Origin: an uncultured Mucilaginibacter sp.
GTDB lineage: Bacteria; Bacteroidota; Bacteroidia; Sphingobacteriales; Sphingobacteriaceae
Reading direction: 5' to 3'
Length of the DNA: 64,000 bases
Assembly (NCBI RefSeq): GCF_946479965.1
Contig: NZ_CAMLHX010000019.1
Location: forward strand, 1-64,000
Shown here: positions 52,770-62,110 of the stretch, piece by piece
Position numbering within the stretch: position 1 is the first letter of the stretch
How the letters are laid out: each line of letters opens with the position of its first letter
Translations under genes and position numbers: made by a program
Notes under the pieces: model-generated
The model's database searches: none
Told to the model about the DNA's origin: nothing
What the model saw: the letters and a program-made list of their open reading frames with translations, nothing else

Positions 52770-55121
52770 ATGAATAAAATAAAACTTTATCGCTTTACAA
52801 TATTAGGTATTCTCCTGCTTTTTATAGGCACCGGATGCAGTTTAACCCGAAAGCTTGGCCCTCACCAGGCATTGGTGCGTAAAATCACCATAAAGGGCAT
52901 GGATAAGGAGTTTTCTGAAGCCGCTGTTAATTACGTTGATAAACAGCAGCAGCCAAATAGCGTGGTTAATTTACAACTCTACTATTGGTTCAGTAAAAAC
53001 GGAAAAAGAAAGATTGGCGAGCCCCCTTCTATACTGGATAGTAACCTGGTAGAATTTTCCCGTTTCCAGATGGAAAAATTTATACAAACCAAAGGTTATC
53101 TTAAAGCCACTATAAAAGATAGCATCGTAATTAAAAAAAAGAAAGCTGAATTGGTGTTTATTACCGACCAGGGTCCCTTATTCAGGATACGTAAATTAGC
53201 CGACAGCATCCCCGACGAAAAGGTAAGATCACTTTTTCATAACACCTATGCCGGTTTTTCGCATCTACGCCCCGGCGGCAGATTTGACCTGGACAGCGTT
53301 GCTTACAACCGCGACGCGTTTTACCAGGTAATGAAGCGCAACGGTTATTTCGATTTTAAAAGGAAATACATCAACTTCGAATATGATTCTGTTTTTAACA
53401 ACAGCGTTATAGATCTGCATATGGTAATTGATAACCCGGAAGATAAAAATGCGCACCCTGTTTACACCATCAACAATACGCTCATCACCATAACGAACAG
53501 CAACGGGCGGGCAGGCGACAATGCAGATACCATACAGGTAGATTCACAGTTTACCTTTGTAGACCATTCGCGCCGGTTTAAACCGCACACAATAACCGAT
53601 TATATTTTTCAGAAGAAAGGCGATATCTATGATGTGGATATGCAAACCGTTACCACCTCGAGGTTATCAGAGCTTAACGTTTTCAGAAACGTGCCCAATC
53701 CAACCTTTACCAAAACAGCCGATAGCACCAACCGGCTTAATTCAAAAATAGATATTGTGCCGCTCAGAAAAATGTCTGATCGGGTGGAGGGAGAATTTTT
53801 GTTTGCAGGCGGGCGATATGGCTATAACATTGGCAATACTTTTACCAACCGGAATATATTTAAAGAGGCCGCTATATTACAGGTAAAATTTAATTACAGT
53901 ATCCTATACTCTACAGGCGGAGATGTACCCGGCTCGAGCGGTGTAACTAACCAGGATTTTAAAATTGGGGTAAGCTTAACATATCCGCGAATTATCTCGC
54001 CTTTTAACTTGGCTAAACCGGGAAAATACGGCGTACCACACACTACATTCGCCACCAACTATTCATTATTTTTTCAGCGCGATTTGGTTACACGTACCAA
54101 TTTTATCAACTCGGTTACCTATGATTTTGCTGAAACTGCAAATAAACTTCATAGCTTAACTGCTGCCAATTTTGAATTTTCAAGGGGTTCTATTGACACT
54201 GCCGCACGCAGGCAATTATTAGAGCAAAACCGGTTTTCGTACGTATATCTTATTGGCCGAACCACATTTACCACCGGTAGCCAATACACGTATCAGGTTA
54301 ATGGCAACCAATTAAACACGCTTCGCAATTTTACATATTTCAGAGGATCGTTGGATGTAGGTGGTAACTTACTGTCATTAGTAAGTAACGCACTAAATAC
54401 ACCTCGCGACGCAAAGGGGCAGCGCACTCTTTTTGGCTACACTTTTGCCCAATACGCTAAAGCGGAAATTGATTTCAGGGTATACAAAAGCCTAGGTGGC
54501 GACAAGCAGTTTATCTTCAGGATAAATCCTGGTTTGGGCATACCGTATGGCAATAGTCGCCAGCTTATTTTTGAAAAGAATTTTTATACCGGTGGCGCCA
54601 ACGATATAAGAGCCTGGCTGCCGCGTACGCTTGGCCCCGGCCAATTTAATCGGGGTGATGCCTACGGAACTGACAATATTACCCGTGCACGCTTAAAGTA
54701 CATAGACCAATTTGGCGAGGTGAAGCTGGTAATGAATGCGGAGTACCGTTATAAACTGGCTAATAATTTTTTTGGGACGATTTTAAAGGGAGCGCTTTTT
54801 GTTGATGCTGGCAATATATGGCGCCTGCACCCCGAGGTTGAAAACCCTAACGGCGAATTTAAGTTTAACCGCATTCTACAGTCCTCGGCAATTGGTATAG
54901 GTACCGGTCTGCGGTTCGACCTTAGCTTCTTTGTATTCCGCTTAGATGCCGCGTTTAAACTAAAAGATCCTCAATTTAGCGGGTCAGAACAATGGGTATT
55001 ATTTAAACACGGCAACGAGTTATTTAAAAGTGGCGCGTTTAAAGAGAACTACCAAAAAGCCAACGGCGGCGAAGGTTATAACTTTATGCAGCTTAACTTT
55101 GGTATAGGGATGCCGTTTTGA
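52770..55121 (+). CDS. BamA/TamA family outer-membrane lipoprotein
   Basis: 783 residues from ATG 52770; a TTG four codons earlier lies in the other gene. The signal ends with lipobox IGTGC. The N-terminal half has POTRA-like repeats (about residues 30-330), and the C-terminal half (from about 340) is a surface-antigen D15-type beta-barrel with GGRYGYNIGNTFTNRN, FYTGGANDIRAW and a final strand FGIGMPF ending in aromatic F, the barrel-assembly signal. It resembles TamA-type insertases. The lipid anchor on a barrel protein of this type is seen in other Bacteroidota. Confidence 0.9.
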   Translation: MNKIKLYRFTILGILLLFIGTGCSLTRKLGPHQALVRKITIKGMDKEFSEAAVNYVDKQQQPNSVVNLQLYYWFSKNGKRKIGEPPSILDSNLVEFSRFQMEKFIQTKGYLKATIKDSIVIKKKKAELVFITDQGPLFRIRKLADSIPDEKVRSLFHNTYAGFSHLRPGGRFDLDSVAYNRDAFYQVMKRNGYFDFKRKYINFEYDSVFNNSVIDLHMVIDNPEDKNAHPVYTINNTLITITNSNGRAGDNADTIQVDSQFTFVDHSRRFKPHTITDYIFQKKGDIYDVDMQTVTTSRLSELNVFRNVPNPTFTKTADSTNRLNSKIDIVPLRKMSDRVEGEFLFAGGRYGYNIGNTFTNRNIFKEAAILQVKFNYSILYSTGGDVPGSSGVTNQDFKIGVSLTYPRIISPFNLAKPGKYGVPHTTFATNYSLFFQRDLVTRTNFINSVTYDFAETANKLHSLTAANFEFSRGSIDTAARRQLLEQNRFSYVYLIGRTTFTTGSQYTYQVNGNQLNTLRNFTYFRGSLDVGGNLLSLVSNALNTPRDAKGQRTLFGYTFAQYAKAEIDFRVYKSLGGDKQFIFRINPGLGIPYGNSRQLIFEKNFYTGGANDIRAWLPRTLGPGQFNRGDAYGTDNITRARLKYIDQFGEVKLVMNAEYRYKLANNFFGTILKGALFVDAGNIWRLHPEVENPNGEFKFNRILQSSAIGIGTGLRFDLSFFVFRLDAAFKLKDPQFSGSEQWVLFKHGNELFKSGAFKENYQKANGGEGYNFMQLNFGIGMPF

Positions 55122-55123
55122 CG

Positions 55124-55160
55124 TGCAAATTAGTAGATGTACAGATATGCAGATGAGAGG
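55124..55160. repeat. Degenerate repeat of the ATGTACAGATATGCAG type
   Basis: Words TAGATGTACAGATATGCAGATGAGAGGATGTA repeat the GATGTGCAGAT theme seen near purD (5918-6107). It lies between two convergent genes here, so it is not always promoter-linked. Confidence 0.5.
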
Positions 55161-55185
55161 ATGTATACATTATCTTATTCGCACA

Positions 55186-55719
55186 TCAAAACAACCCCTT
55201 CAATCCATTAACGATACTTTCAAAAAAGGTTGAAATGGACAGTCCGTTGTAATAGTTGAAAAATAAAAAGATACAGAAGACGATCAAAATTATAGCGATA
55301 AAACGCTTAAAAATATAAGCCAATAACACGAGCGCTAATGGTATGCCCAATAGCAGTGCCCAGCTCACGGTTATCGGTCGCAGTTTGCCATCTTGCTTAT
55401 AAATGTAGTAGAGCATGGAATGGGTGCCTTCATCATTAACGTGCTTAACAAAGAAAAATGCTGACTTATCCAGCTTGTGGTGATAAAATGCGGTGCCCTT
55501 TTCAAACTTCATCTCCTCCTGAAAGCCATTAATAGTGAAGCTGAAAACGCCTTCCACATTTTCGCGGATGTTATCAAGTGAATCAACCGCTACTATCGCT
55601 ACCTCACTTTCGGCAAAAGGGTTTTCTTTAACCGTAAAACGATCAATGCTTATCGTATCAGCAAACAAAGCATTGCCGGCAGATATCAACAGTAAAACAA
55701 CTAAAAGTATTCTTTTCAT
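55186..55719 (-). CDS. Membrane-anchored protein of unknown function
   Basis: 177 residues from ATG 55719 (a frame ATG at 55749 adds ten residues that do not suit a signal). Signal peptide to about residue 21 (NALFA). The middle part is a beta-rich domain (VEGVFSFTINGFQEEMKF, HHKLDKSAFFFVKH) and the C-terminus has two membrane helices (ALLLGIPLALVLLAYIF and AIILIVFCIFLFF), so the middle is probably periplasmic. I recognise no family. Confidence 0.7.
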   Translation of the reverse strand: MKRILLVVLLLISAGNALFADTISIDRFTVKENPFAESEVAIVAVDSLDNIRENVEGVFSFTINGFQEEMKFEKGTAFYHHKLDKSAFFFVKHVNDEGTHSMLYYIYKQDGKLRPITVSWALLLGIPLALVLLAYIFKRFIAIILIVFCIFLFFNYYNGLSISTFFESIVNGLKGLF

Positions 55720-55848
55720 AACAGGCAGGTAAATTAGCATCGGCCGCAATAAAAATAGTTAATATTATTTAGAACGTGCAAGGCTTTAGCTTAACAGCAA
55801 ATAAGCTAATTTGTGAGGTAACTGCGTATATTTACAAAAACACCGCTT

Positions 55849-56367
55849 ATGTTAAAAAAATCGCCAAAGGATTCGCACACCGTTATGAATGAGTTGGTGC
55901 TACCCAATGATACCAATATGCTGCACAACCTGATGGGGGGCCGTTTGCTGCACTGGATGGATATCGCCGCCGCCATATCAGCGCAAAAACATTGCAACAG
56001 CCTGGCGGTAACTGTATCTGTCGATAGTGTTTCTTTTAAGCATTCTATTAAATTGGGCGATGTGGTAACCATTGAGGCGCGGGTATCACGGGCATTTACT
56101 ACCTCGGTAGAAGTACGTATGGATGTATATGCGGAGAACATCCCATCGGGCACGCGTGTTAAAAGCAACGAGGCCTACTATACTTTTGTAGCCTTGGATA
56201 AAGCCGGAAATAAGATCCCGGTGCCGGAGCTGGTGCCCGAAACGCCTGCCGAGCAGGCGTTATACGACAGTGCATTACGCCGCCGCCAGTTACGTTTAAT
56301 ATTAGACGGCAAATTGAAACCTCATGACGCCACCGAGTTAAAGGCGCTTTTTATAGATAAGGAATAA
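55849..56367 (+). CDS. Acyl-CoA thioesterase (hotdog fold)
   Basis: 172 residues. The hotdog helix motif LHNLMGGRLLHWMDIAAAISA is that of the YciA/ACOT cytosolic acyl-CoA hydrolases; the conserved catalytic Asp is in WMDIAA. SVSFKHSIKLGDVVTIEARVSR forms the beta-sheet. The C-terminal helix region is extended by about 40 residues. It hydrolyses acyl-CoA esters to free acid and CoA. Cytoplasmic. Confidence 0.9.
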   Translation: MLKKSPKDSHTVMNELVLPNDTNMLHNLMGGRLLHWMDIAAAISAQKHCNSLAVTVSVDSVSFKHSIKLGDVVTIEARVSRAFTTSVEVRMDVYAENIPSGTRVKSNEAYYTFVALDKAGNKIPVPELVPETPAEQALYDSALRRRQLRLILDGKLKPHDATELKALFIDKE

Positions 56368-56416
56368 AAACTTTTTTATGCTTTAGTGGCTTATTGTAAT
56401 ATATAATCTACTAAGT

Positions 56417-56776
56417 ATGAAAAATCAACTTTTTGCCCTGATTGTATGCTCAGCAATAGTAGCAGCCTGCTCAAGCAATAAAAACACGGTTGAAGGAACA
56501 ACCGACAAACCTCTCCCAAAAACTGCTACCATGTTTGCTCCCGAGCGCGACGGCACCTCATTTGACAAAGCGATCATCATCAACGAAAAAACAGAAAGAG
56601 CCGGGATTGACGCGGAAAATACCCAGCTGCTCGCTTTATTTCCGGGCAGTAAAAGGGTGTCGCAACGGTACGAGGTTTATAAAGACAAGCAGCATGAAAT
56701 AGTTAATATCTCCACTACTGATAATAGAGAGGTACAGGTTTACTTTGATATATCCAGCTATTTTGGCAAGCAGTAA
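56417..56776 (+). CDS. Small lipoprotein (119 aa), unknown
   Basis: Signal with lipobox VAAC (cysteine 18), then a Ser/Thr/Asn-rich spacer and a small domain with RYEVYKDKQHEIVNIST and REVQVYFDISSYFG near the C-terminus. It follows the thioesterase gene by 49 bases in the same direction. No family is recognised. Confidence 0.7.
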   Translation: MKNQLFALIVCSAIVAACSSNKNTVEGTTDKPLPKTATMFAPERDGTSFDKAIIINEKTERAGIDAENTQLLALFPGSKRVSQRYEVYKDKQHEIVNISTTDNREVQVYFDISSYFGKQ

Positions 56777-56785
56777 TGGCTAAAT

Positions 56786-57589
56786 TTATTTTAAACTGTA
56801 CTCACCCGAGACGTCAGTAATGCTTGATATGCTTTGATTCATATTGGGCAATGCATTACTTTTAATAACAGAAATAGACATTATGGTACCACCTGCATCG
56901 CGCTTTATAGTAATGCCCGGGGTATCATCAAAACTGATAGGATTGAGCATAACTTTATAAGCAAATTTACCCTCGGCGTTCACTAAATCGTTAACCAATT
57001 TCCGCGATATAGCAAGCTCATAGTTATAGCACATTTCTTTATCAAAAGACGACGCCAAACTAATTCCATCGGTGTTATAAACTGAGATCAGTGTATCCAT
57101 CCCCTTTATACCCGCTGTCCTGATAAACTTTCCTTTGCTTATAAAACTTTTATTATTGGCTGATACTACATAGTCTACACTATCTGCAGGCACAGCCTTA
57201 AGGGAAAATTTAACGTCAGGCTTATTTTTGTAATTAAATAGCGGATACCTGATGGTAGCAGCATTTTCGTCTGATCTTTTGCCTGTGTTGTTAATAATAA
57301 AGGTAATTCCGCCGCTTAAAATTTTGCGTACAATACCCTCATCCTTAGCTTTTACGGCCAGGTAGATGTTTTCATTGTCATGCGCCACGGTATAAAACAC
57401 ATCGGTAGCAGTATTATATGCCTTAAAATCCCACTCATTTGTCTTGCCGTCAATTTTGATTTTCTCAGGCGCGCGAGCGCTTCCCTCCTGCTTGTTGGGC
57501 AGCTTTTGTCCGACTACATTAAAGGCAATCACAACAAAAACACTTAAAAACAAAAAGGCACGGATATTGAATGAGGGAAGATTTATCAT
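56786..57589 (-). CDS. CBM9-like secreted protein, paralog 1 (reverse copy)
   Basis: 267 residues. A signal peptide or anchor leads to the family start QKLPNKQ. The CBM9-like features shared by all copies follow: IKIDGKTNEW (residues 44-53), the AYNTATDVFYT strand, a short IRKILSGGI strand-turn, a TIRYPLF strand, DTLISVYNTDGI, and the C-terminal GEYSLK. This is the only copy on the minus strand, 2.8 kb from the plus-strand array. Function unknown; carbohydrate binding is inferred from the fold resemblance. Confidence 0.75.
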   Translation of the reverse strand: MINLPSFNIRAFLFLSVFVVIAFNVVGQKLPNKQEGSARAPEKIKIDGKTNEWDFKAYNTATDVFYTVAHDNENIYLAVKAKDEGIVRKILSGGITFIINNTGKRSDENAATIRYPLFNYKNKPDVKFSLKAVPADSVDYVVSANNKSFISKGKFIRTAGIKGMDTLISVYNTDGISLASSFDKEMCYNYELAISRKLVNDLVNAEGKFAYKVMLNPISFDDTPGITIKRDAGGTIMSISVIKSNALPNMNQSISSITDVSGEYSLK

Positions 57590-57651
57590 GAGGATAACGC
57601 TTTATTGTTGGCGACTTAAAACTAACCATTTAGTATTAAGCCGCCAAATAT

Positions 57652-58635
57652 TTAATAAACCCCTCTTATCTTATCATAAATTTCAGCATCGTAAAGCTTA
57701 CGCAGATTGCTGAAAGTTTGTGCCGGTAACGGCGGCAATGTTGAAGCGTGTATATTAGTTTCAACCTGGCTTACTTTAGATGCGCCGGGAATAACTGTTG
57801 TTACCTGCGGATGATCTAATATCCACCTGATGGCCCATTGCGCCATACGTTCGTCCGGTAACATCGACCCGATTTTTTCTGACAAGCGTACACCTTCATT
57901 GTATTCAATTCCCGAGAATGTCTCGCCTACGTTGAACTTCTCGCCGTTGGCGTTGTAGTTACGGTGGTCATTAGCAGCAAAAGCTGTTTGTTGGTTAAAC
58001 TTTCCGGTTAGCAAGCCACTGGCCAGGGGCACACGTGCTATAATAGCAACGCCCTTTTCGGCGGCTTTGGCAAATACTTCATCGGCTACGTGCTGGCGGA
58101 ACAGGTTAAATATAATTTGCAACGATGCCAATCCGTCCTGCTCTAAACATATCAAAGCTTCCTCTGATGTTTCAACACTGGCGCCAAAGTTGGCTATTAA
58201 ACCTTCCTGCTGTAACTGACGGAGATGGTCAAACACTCGGCCTGAGCGCATTTCTTCAGTAGGGATGCAATGCAGCTGCTCTAAAAACAATTGCGGTACA
58301 TCCAAATGTCGAAGTGAATCCTCCACCTGGCGGCGCATAGCATCATAGGTAAAATTCTGCGGCCAGCCATTGGGCTCATCACCGCGGCGACCCAGTTTTG
58401 TGGCAACATAAATGGGTGTGCTAACGGTCTTTAGAAACCGGCCTATCACCTGCTCGCTTACACCCATGCCATACACATCAGCGGTATCAATAAAATTGCC
58501 GCCGCCGTTAACATAAGTTGATAAGATGGCAAAAGCGTCATCATCATTAATATTACCCCAATCGGCGCTGCCTAATTGCCAGGTGCCTAAGCCAACTTCG
58601 GCTATGGCTGTATCTTTAAATTTTCTGTAGTTCAT
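57652..58635 (-). CDS. Aldo/keto reductase
   Basis: 327 residues. An (alpha/beta)8 NADPH-dependent oxidoreductase: catalytic Asp and Tyr in NFIDTADVYGMG, Lys in YVATKLGRR and His in FLEQLHCIPTEE. The end carries VTTVIPGASKVSQVE for cofactor phosphate binding. The substrate is unknown. It lies 27 bases after the EVE gene in the same direction and is probably in one transcript with it. Confidence 0.92.
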   Translation of the reverse strand: MNYRKFKDTAIAEVGLGTWQLGSADWGNINDDDAFAILSTYVNGGGNFIDTADVYGMGVSEQVIGRFLKTVSTPIYVATKLGRRGDEPNGWPQNFTYDAMRRQVEDSLRHLDVPQLFLEQLHCIPTEEMRSGRVFDHLRQLQQEGLIANFGASVETSEEALICLEQDGLASLQIIFNLFRQHVADEVFAKAAEKGVAIIARVPLASGLLTGKFNQQTAFAANDHRNYNANGEKFNVGETFSGIEYNEGVRLSEKIGSMLPDERMAQWAIRWILDHPQVTTVIPGASKVSQVETNIHASTLPPLPAQTFSNLRKLYDAEIYDKIRGVY

Positions 58636-58662
58636 GGTATCTGTACCCGTTAAACATGGCTA

Positions 58663-59070
58663 TTAATTGCTTCCTAATTTTATAATGTGATCAAATTCTT
58701 CGGGCTTAATGCTGGCTACTGACAGCCTGCTTAACCGGACCAGTTGAATATCCTTTAGCGCTTCGTCCGCTTTAATTTGTGCAAGCGTAACGGGCTTATC
58801 CAGTTTTTCAACCGGCGAAAGCTCTACCACAACCCAGTTGGTATCATCCGTAGTAGGATCCTGATAGGCCTCTTTTACTACTTTAGCTATACCCACAACC
58901 TCTTTACCCTCATTACTGTGGTAAAACAATACCAGGTCGCCCACCTGCATGCCGCGCAGGTTATTGCGGGCCGCATAATTGCGCACGCCATCCCAAAAGG
59001 TGCGGCCATCGGCAACAAATTTATCCCAACTGTATTTTTCAGGCTCCGACTTTACTAACCAATAATTCAT
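58663..59070 (-). CDS. EVE domain protein
   Basis: 135 residues, a single EVE domain: start NYWLVKSEPEKYSWDKF, then GVRNYAARNNLRGMQVGDLVLFYHS and VGIAKVVKEAYQDP. The fold is related to PUA/YTH and binds modified bases in RNA or DNA. It may read a modified cytosine or a tRNA mark. Normal length. First of two co-directional genes. Confidence 0.93.
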   Translation of the reverse strand: MNYWLVKSEPEKYSWDKFVADGRTFWDGVRNYAARNNLRGMQVGDLVLFYHSNEGKEVVGIAKVVKEAYQDPTTDDTNWVVVELSPVEKLDKPVTLAQIKADEALKDIQLVRLSRLSVASIKPEEFDHIIKLGSN

Positions 59071-59159
59071 TTTTGCTGATTTGTTATAATGCCGGTAAAG
59101 CTATTTAAAAAAGCGGCAGCGGTCAAGGGATAAGTAACTAATGAGTGGGGATGAATGGC

Positions 59160-59420
59160 GAGTGGTGGTGTTCCAAAAAATATAATGCCTTAAATTTTTT
59201 ACAAATCGACTGACGGAACTAACTAGTTGTCCATCAGCACTTTTTCATTTTATAGTGGAACAGTTTGGAACACTTTGAAACTACTTATAAGTCAGTAAGA
59301 TTAGCTGCAAATATCTGTTAAGTGGCTGATAATGAAAACATTGAAAGCATTTTCAATTTCTACCTGAAAATGGAACAGTTTGGAACACCTTTTGAACGTC
59401 AAATTGGAACACCTCAACCA
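59160..59420. repeat. Intergenic repeat with TGGAACAGTTTGGAACAC words
   Basis: The exact 18-base word TGGAACAGTTTGGAACAC occurs at 59256-59273 and again at 59371-59388, with a shorter copy TTGGAACACCT at 59404-59414 and a reversed word GTTCCAAAAAA near 59169. Fills the gap between two minus-strand genes. I see no gene in it; a frame from 59322 is not credible. Confidence 0.7.
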
Positions 59421-59455
59421 GCTCACAATTACCTAAGTATGTCAACTTATAACAG

Positions 59456-60259
59456 CTACTTAATCATAATGTCTATAGCTGCTATAATTTTAGCAGGGTC
59501 AGTTCTGATAGCGTCCAGATGTTTGCCTGTGTAGGTGATAAATTGTTTAGGCTCTGCGGCATTGGCGAATACGGCCTGACCATGCGCGTACGGAACTTCT
59601 TTGTCTTCTTTACTATGTATAAATAACTTTGGCATACTCCCAACTTCCTTAATATCGTCTTTGGCACCGTATGGGAATTTCAAAAACTGGCGAATATTCT
59701 CTCTTTGACTCTCCGGCGATTGATCTGCGGCTATATCGGTTAAGGAGCTAATTGTTCCGTCTAAAACAAGGCCGCTTATCTTAGCTTTATTGTCTTTGGC
59801 CATTTTAGCCGCTATTTGCGTACCTATTGAAGCGCCGTAGATAATTACTTTGGTATTTTTTACATCAGCACGATTGAGCGCGCTGTTAACAAACATTTGC
59901 CCATCTGCTGCAATATTCTGATGAGTGGGTTTGCCGTTCGACTTTCCGTATCCCCTAAAATCAACCATTAAAACCTGGTAACCGGCTTTTACCAAAGGCC
60001 TGGTCATAAACAGGTACTTGCTTACATTACCGCCGGCGCCATGGAAAAATAAAACAGTGGCTTTTGCTTTGCCGTCCGGTTTTAAAAATACGCCGGTCAC
60101 GTGAATTGTGTCGTCGGCTCTTAAGGCGAACTCTTCATACTTAACGCTATCTATCGGCACCATCGCTTTGTTCGGAAAATAAAACCTTTCGTCCATTTGG
60201 GCAAAAGCCGCCGCGCTGAACAGTACCGTAAATAATAGAGAATAAAGATATTTAGCCAT
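59456..60259 (-). CDS. Secreted alpha/beta hydrolase
   Basis: 267 residues with a signal peptide ending SAAAFAQ. The fold has the oxyanion HGAGGNVSKY, the DFRGYGKSNGK strand, nucleophile elbow GASIGTQ (Ser), an acidic residue in HSKEDKEVPYAHG, and the catalytic His in GKHLDA. It is an esterase- or peptidase-like serine hydrolase outside the cytoplasm. Substrate unknown. Confidence 0.9.
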   Translation of the reverse strand: MAKYLYSLLFTVLFSAAAFAQMDERFYFPNKAMVPIDSVKYEEFALRADDTIHVTGVFLKPDGKAKATVLFFHGAGGNVSKYLFMTRPLVKAGYQVLMVDFRGYGKSNGKPTHQNIAADGQMFVNSALNRADVKNTKVIIYGASIGTQIAAKMAKDNKAKISGLVLDGTISSLTDIAADQSPESQRENIRQFLKFPYGAKDDIKEVGSMPKLFIHSKEDKEVPYAHGQAVFANAAEPKQFITYTGKHLDAIRTDPAKIIAAIDIMIK

Positions 60260-60431
60260 TTCAGATCTGTTTTAAGGTATTATGTGCACTCCCCGAAAAT
60301 TAATAAATTATCTGCAAAGAGGCAAACAGCTATAATGGAATGTTCATTGGCACAAAAATTCTAAATTATAGTTGCTTAACTAAAAATATAGTTTTATATT
60401 GGAGCAGCCAATTATAAACACTATAACAAAT

Positions 60432-61280
60432 ATGAGAGTCCTTATCCTTGCTTTACTTACAGCTTTTTTAATTAACAGCACCAATGCGCAAAAACTACCT
60501 GCTATTCAACAAACCAGTTTAAGGCCACCTGCTAGTATCAAAATTGATGGTAAGGCTGGTGAGTGGATCAACTTTGAAGCCAATAACCCCGCAACCGACC
60601 TATTATACTCTATAGCCAACGACGGCAAAAAGCTATATATTGTTGCGCAAACCAGTGCTCAAAGTACCATTACCCGCATAGTAAACGGCGGTATAAAACT
60701 GGTTATACAAAAAACAGGTGCCAAAAACGACGAAGGAGCACCTTTTATAAAATTCCCGTTTATGCAAAAGGGCGAAAGAGTTCCTATCTCGTTTAGCAAG
60801 CCACCTATAATGCTAAATGGTGAGATGATTATTTCAAAAAACACCGAAAAGCCTGTTTCTAAAGAAGAAGCTGTAAGATTCGTGGACTCTTTAATGATGG
60901 TAAATAACAAAGCCCTTACATCGCGTGTAAAATTTATCCGCACCGGGGGTTTTGCAGGGCTTGATGAACAATTACCCATTTATAACGAAAAAGGGATTGA
61001 GGCCGCATTAAGCTTTGATAATAAAAAAGCGTTAACCTATGAGTTAGCCATTGACCTGAACCTGTTGGGGCTGTCGGCTGCAAAAGCCGAAAAATTCTCC
61101 TATCACCTGATCGTAAACGGCGAGCCAAATAAATACGCTCCCCCCAGTATCAACATAAATCCGGCAAATCCTAATCTCAGTTCCGACGAATTCCGTGAAC
61201 TTACGCAAAAGATACAGGCACTTACTGGGCCAGCAGGTGCCACTACCGACTTTTGGGGAGAATACACTTTAGCTAAATAA
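60432..61280 (+). CDS. CBM9-like secreted protein, tandem paralog 2
   Basis: 282 residues from ATG 60432; the frame runs back to a TTG at 60399 but the ATG is followed directly by a good signal peptide (cleavage after STNA). Shared family parts: QKLPAIQ, IKIDGKAGEW, PATDLLYSIANDGKKLYI, GGIKLVIQKTG, APFIKFPFM, PIYNEKGI and the terminal GEYTLAK. It has an insert of about 40 residues compared with the shortest copy. First of five genes spaced by only 2-8 bases, so one transcript is likely. Confidence 0.78.
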   Translation: MRVLILALLTAFLINSTNAQKLPAIQQTSLRPPASIKIDGKAGEWINFEANNPATDLLYSIANDGKKLYIVAQTSAQSTITRIVNGGIKLVIQKTGAKNDEGAPFIKFPFMQKGERVPISFSKPPIMLNGEMIISKNTEKPVSKEEAVRFVDSLMMVNNKALTSRVKFIRTGGFAGLDEQLPIYNEKGIEAALSFDNKKALTYELAIDLNLLGLSAAKAEKFSYHLIVNGEPNKYAPPSININPANPNLSSDEFRELTQKIQALTGPAGATTDFWGEYTLAK

Positions 61281-61283
61281 ATT

Positions 61284-62102
61284 ATGAAAACCTTAGCATT
61301 GATCTTTCTTGCGGCAATAGGCTTTAGTGCCCACGCTCAAAAGTTGCCTAACACCCAATCTGCAAGTTTAAAAGTTCCGGCAGATGTAAAAATTGACGGC
61401 AGAGCAATGGAGTGGGGCGACAAATTCCAGGCGTATAACAGCGCTACCGATGTATTTTACAGCATAGCTAACACCGGCACAAGTCTTTATTTTATTGTAA
61501 AAACCAATAGTTATGCTATAACCAATAAAGTTTTAAGAGGCGGAATTACCATAACGATTAATCCTGATCAGAAAAAAGCCGACAACGCAGCACCTGCAAT
61601 CACTTTTCCGATGACTGAGCCCAAAGATCTGCGTGGCATTACACTAAGCATGCGCGAGGTGCTTGAAAATATGGATAGTAGCCAGGGTGAAAAATTATTA
61701 ACCAACACTAATAAGCTTTTATCGAGCGATTTGCGACTTATAAGATCTACAGGGTTTAAAAATGTAACCGATACACTAATATCAGTTTATAACGAACATG
61801 GAATAAAAGCTGCCGGGGCATTGTCAAATAAAAACAGCATCACCTGCGAGTTTGAAATACCCATTGCTTTATTAAACCTTAAAGGAGATAAATTAAATTA
61901 CAATATTAGACTTAACGGACCCAAGCTAAGGCCCGTTGTAGTACCCGTTTCTATACCTGAAGTTGAAAGAATAGTTACCCCTGTAAATGTTTTTAAGGGC
62001 GAAGGGGTGGTTAGCCGCGAAAATATGACGAGGCAACAGTCGGAAATGGTTGCCAGTACGTTAGCCACCGACTTATCGGGCGAATACACCTTAGCCAAAT
62101 AA
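61284..62102 (+). CDS. CBM9-like secreted protein, tandem paralog 3
   Basis: 272 residues. Signal peptide to SAHA, then QKLPNTQ, VKIDGRAMEW, the strand AYNSATDVFYSIANTG, KVLRGGITITIN, AITFPM, DTLISVYNEHGI and the final GEYTLAK. Starts three bases after the previous stop. The same fold as its neighbours, with a variable region around residues 105-150 and 215-255. Confidence 0.78.
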   Translation: MKTLALIFLAAIGFSAHAQKLPNTQSASLKVPADVKIDGRAMEWGDKFQAYNSATDVFYSIANTGTSLYFIVKTNSYAITNKVLRGGITITINPDQKKADNAAPAITFPMTEPKDLRGITLSMREVLENMDSSQGEKLLTNTNKLLSSDLRLIRSTGFKNVTDTLISVYNEHGIKAAGALSNKNSITCEFEIPIALLNLKGDKLNYNIRLNGPKLRPVVVPVSIPEVERIVTPVNVFKGEGVVSRENMTRQQSEMVASTLATDLSGEYTLAK

Positions 62103-62110
62103 TCATTATA

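Noticed and set aside
59322..59534. Plus-strand frame of 70 codons in the TGGAAC repeat
   Set aside because: Overlaps the 3' end of the alpha/beta hydrolase and is formed by repeat words.
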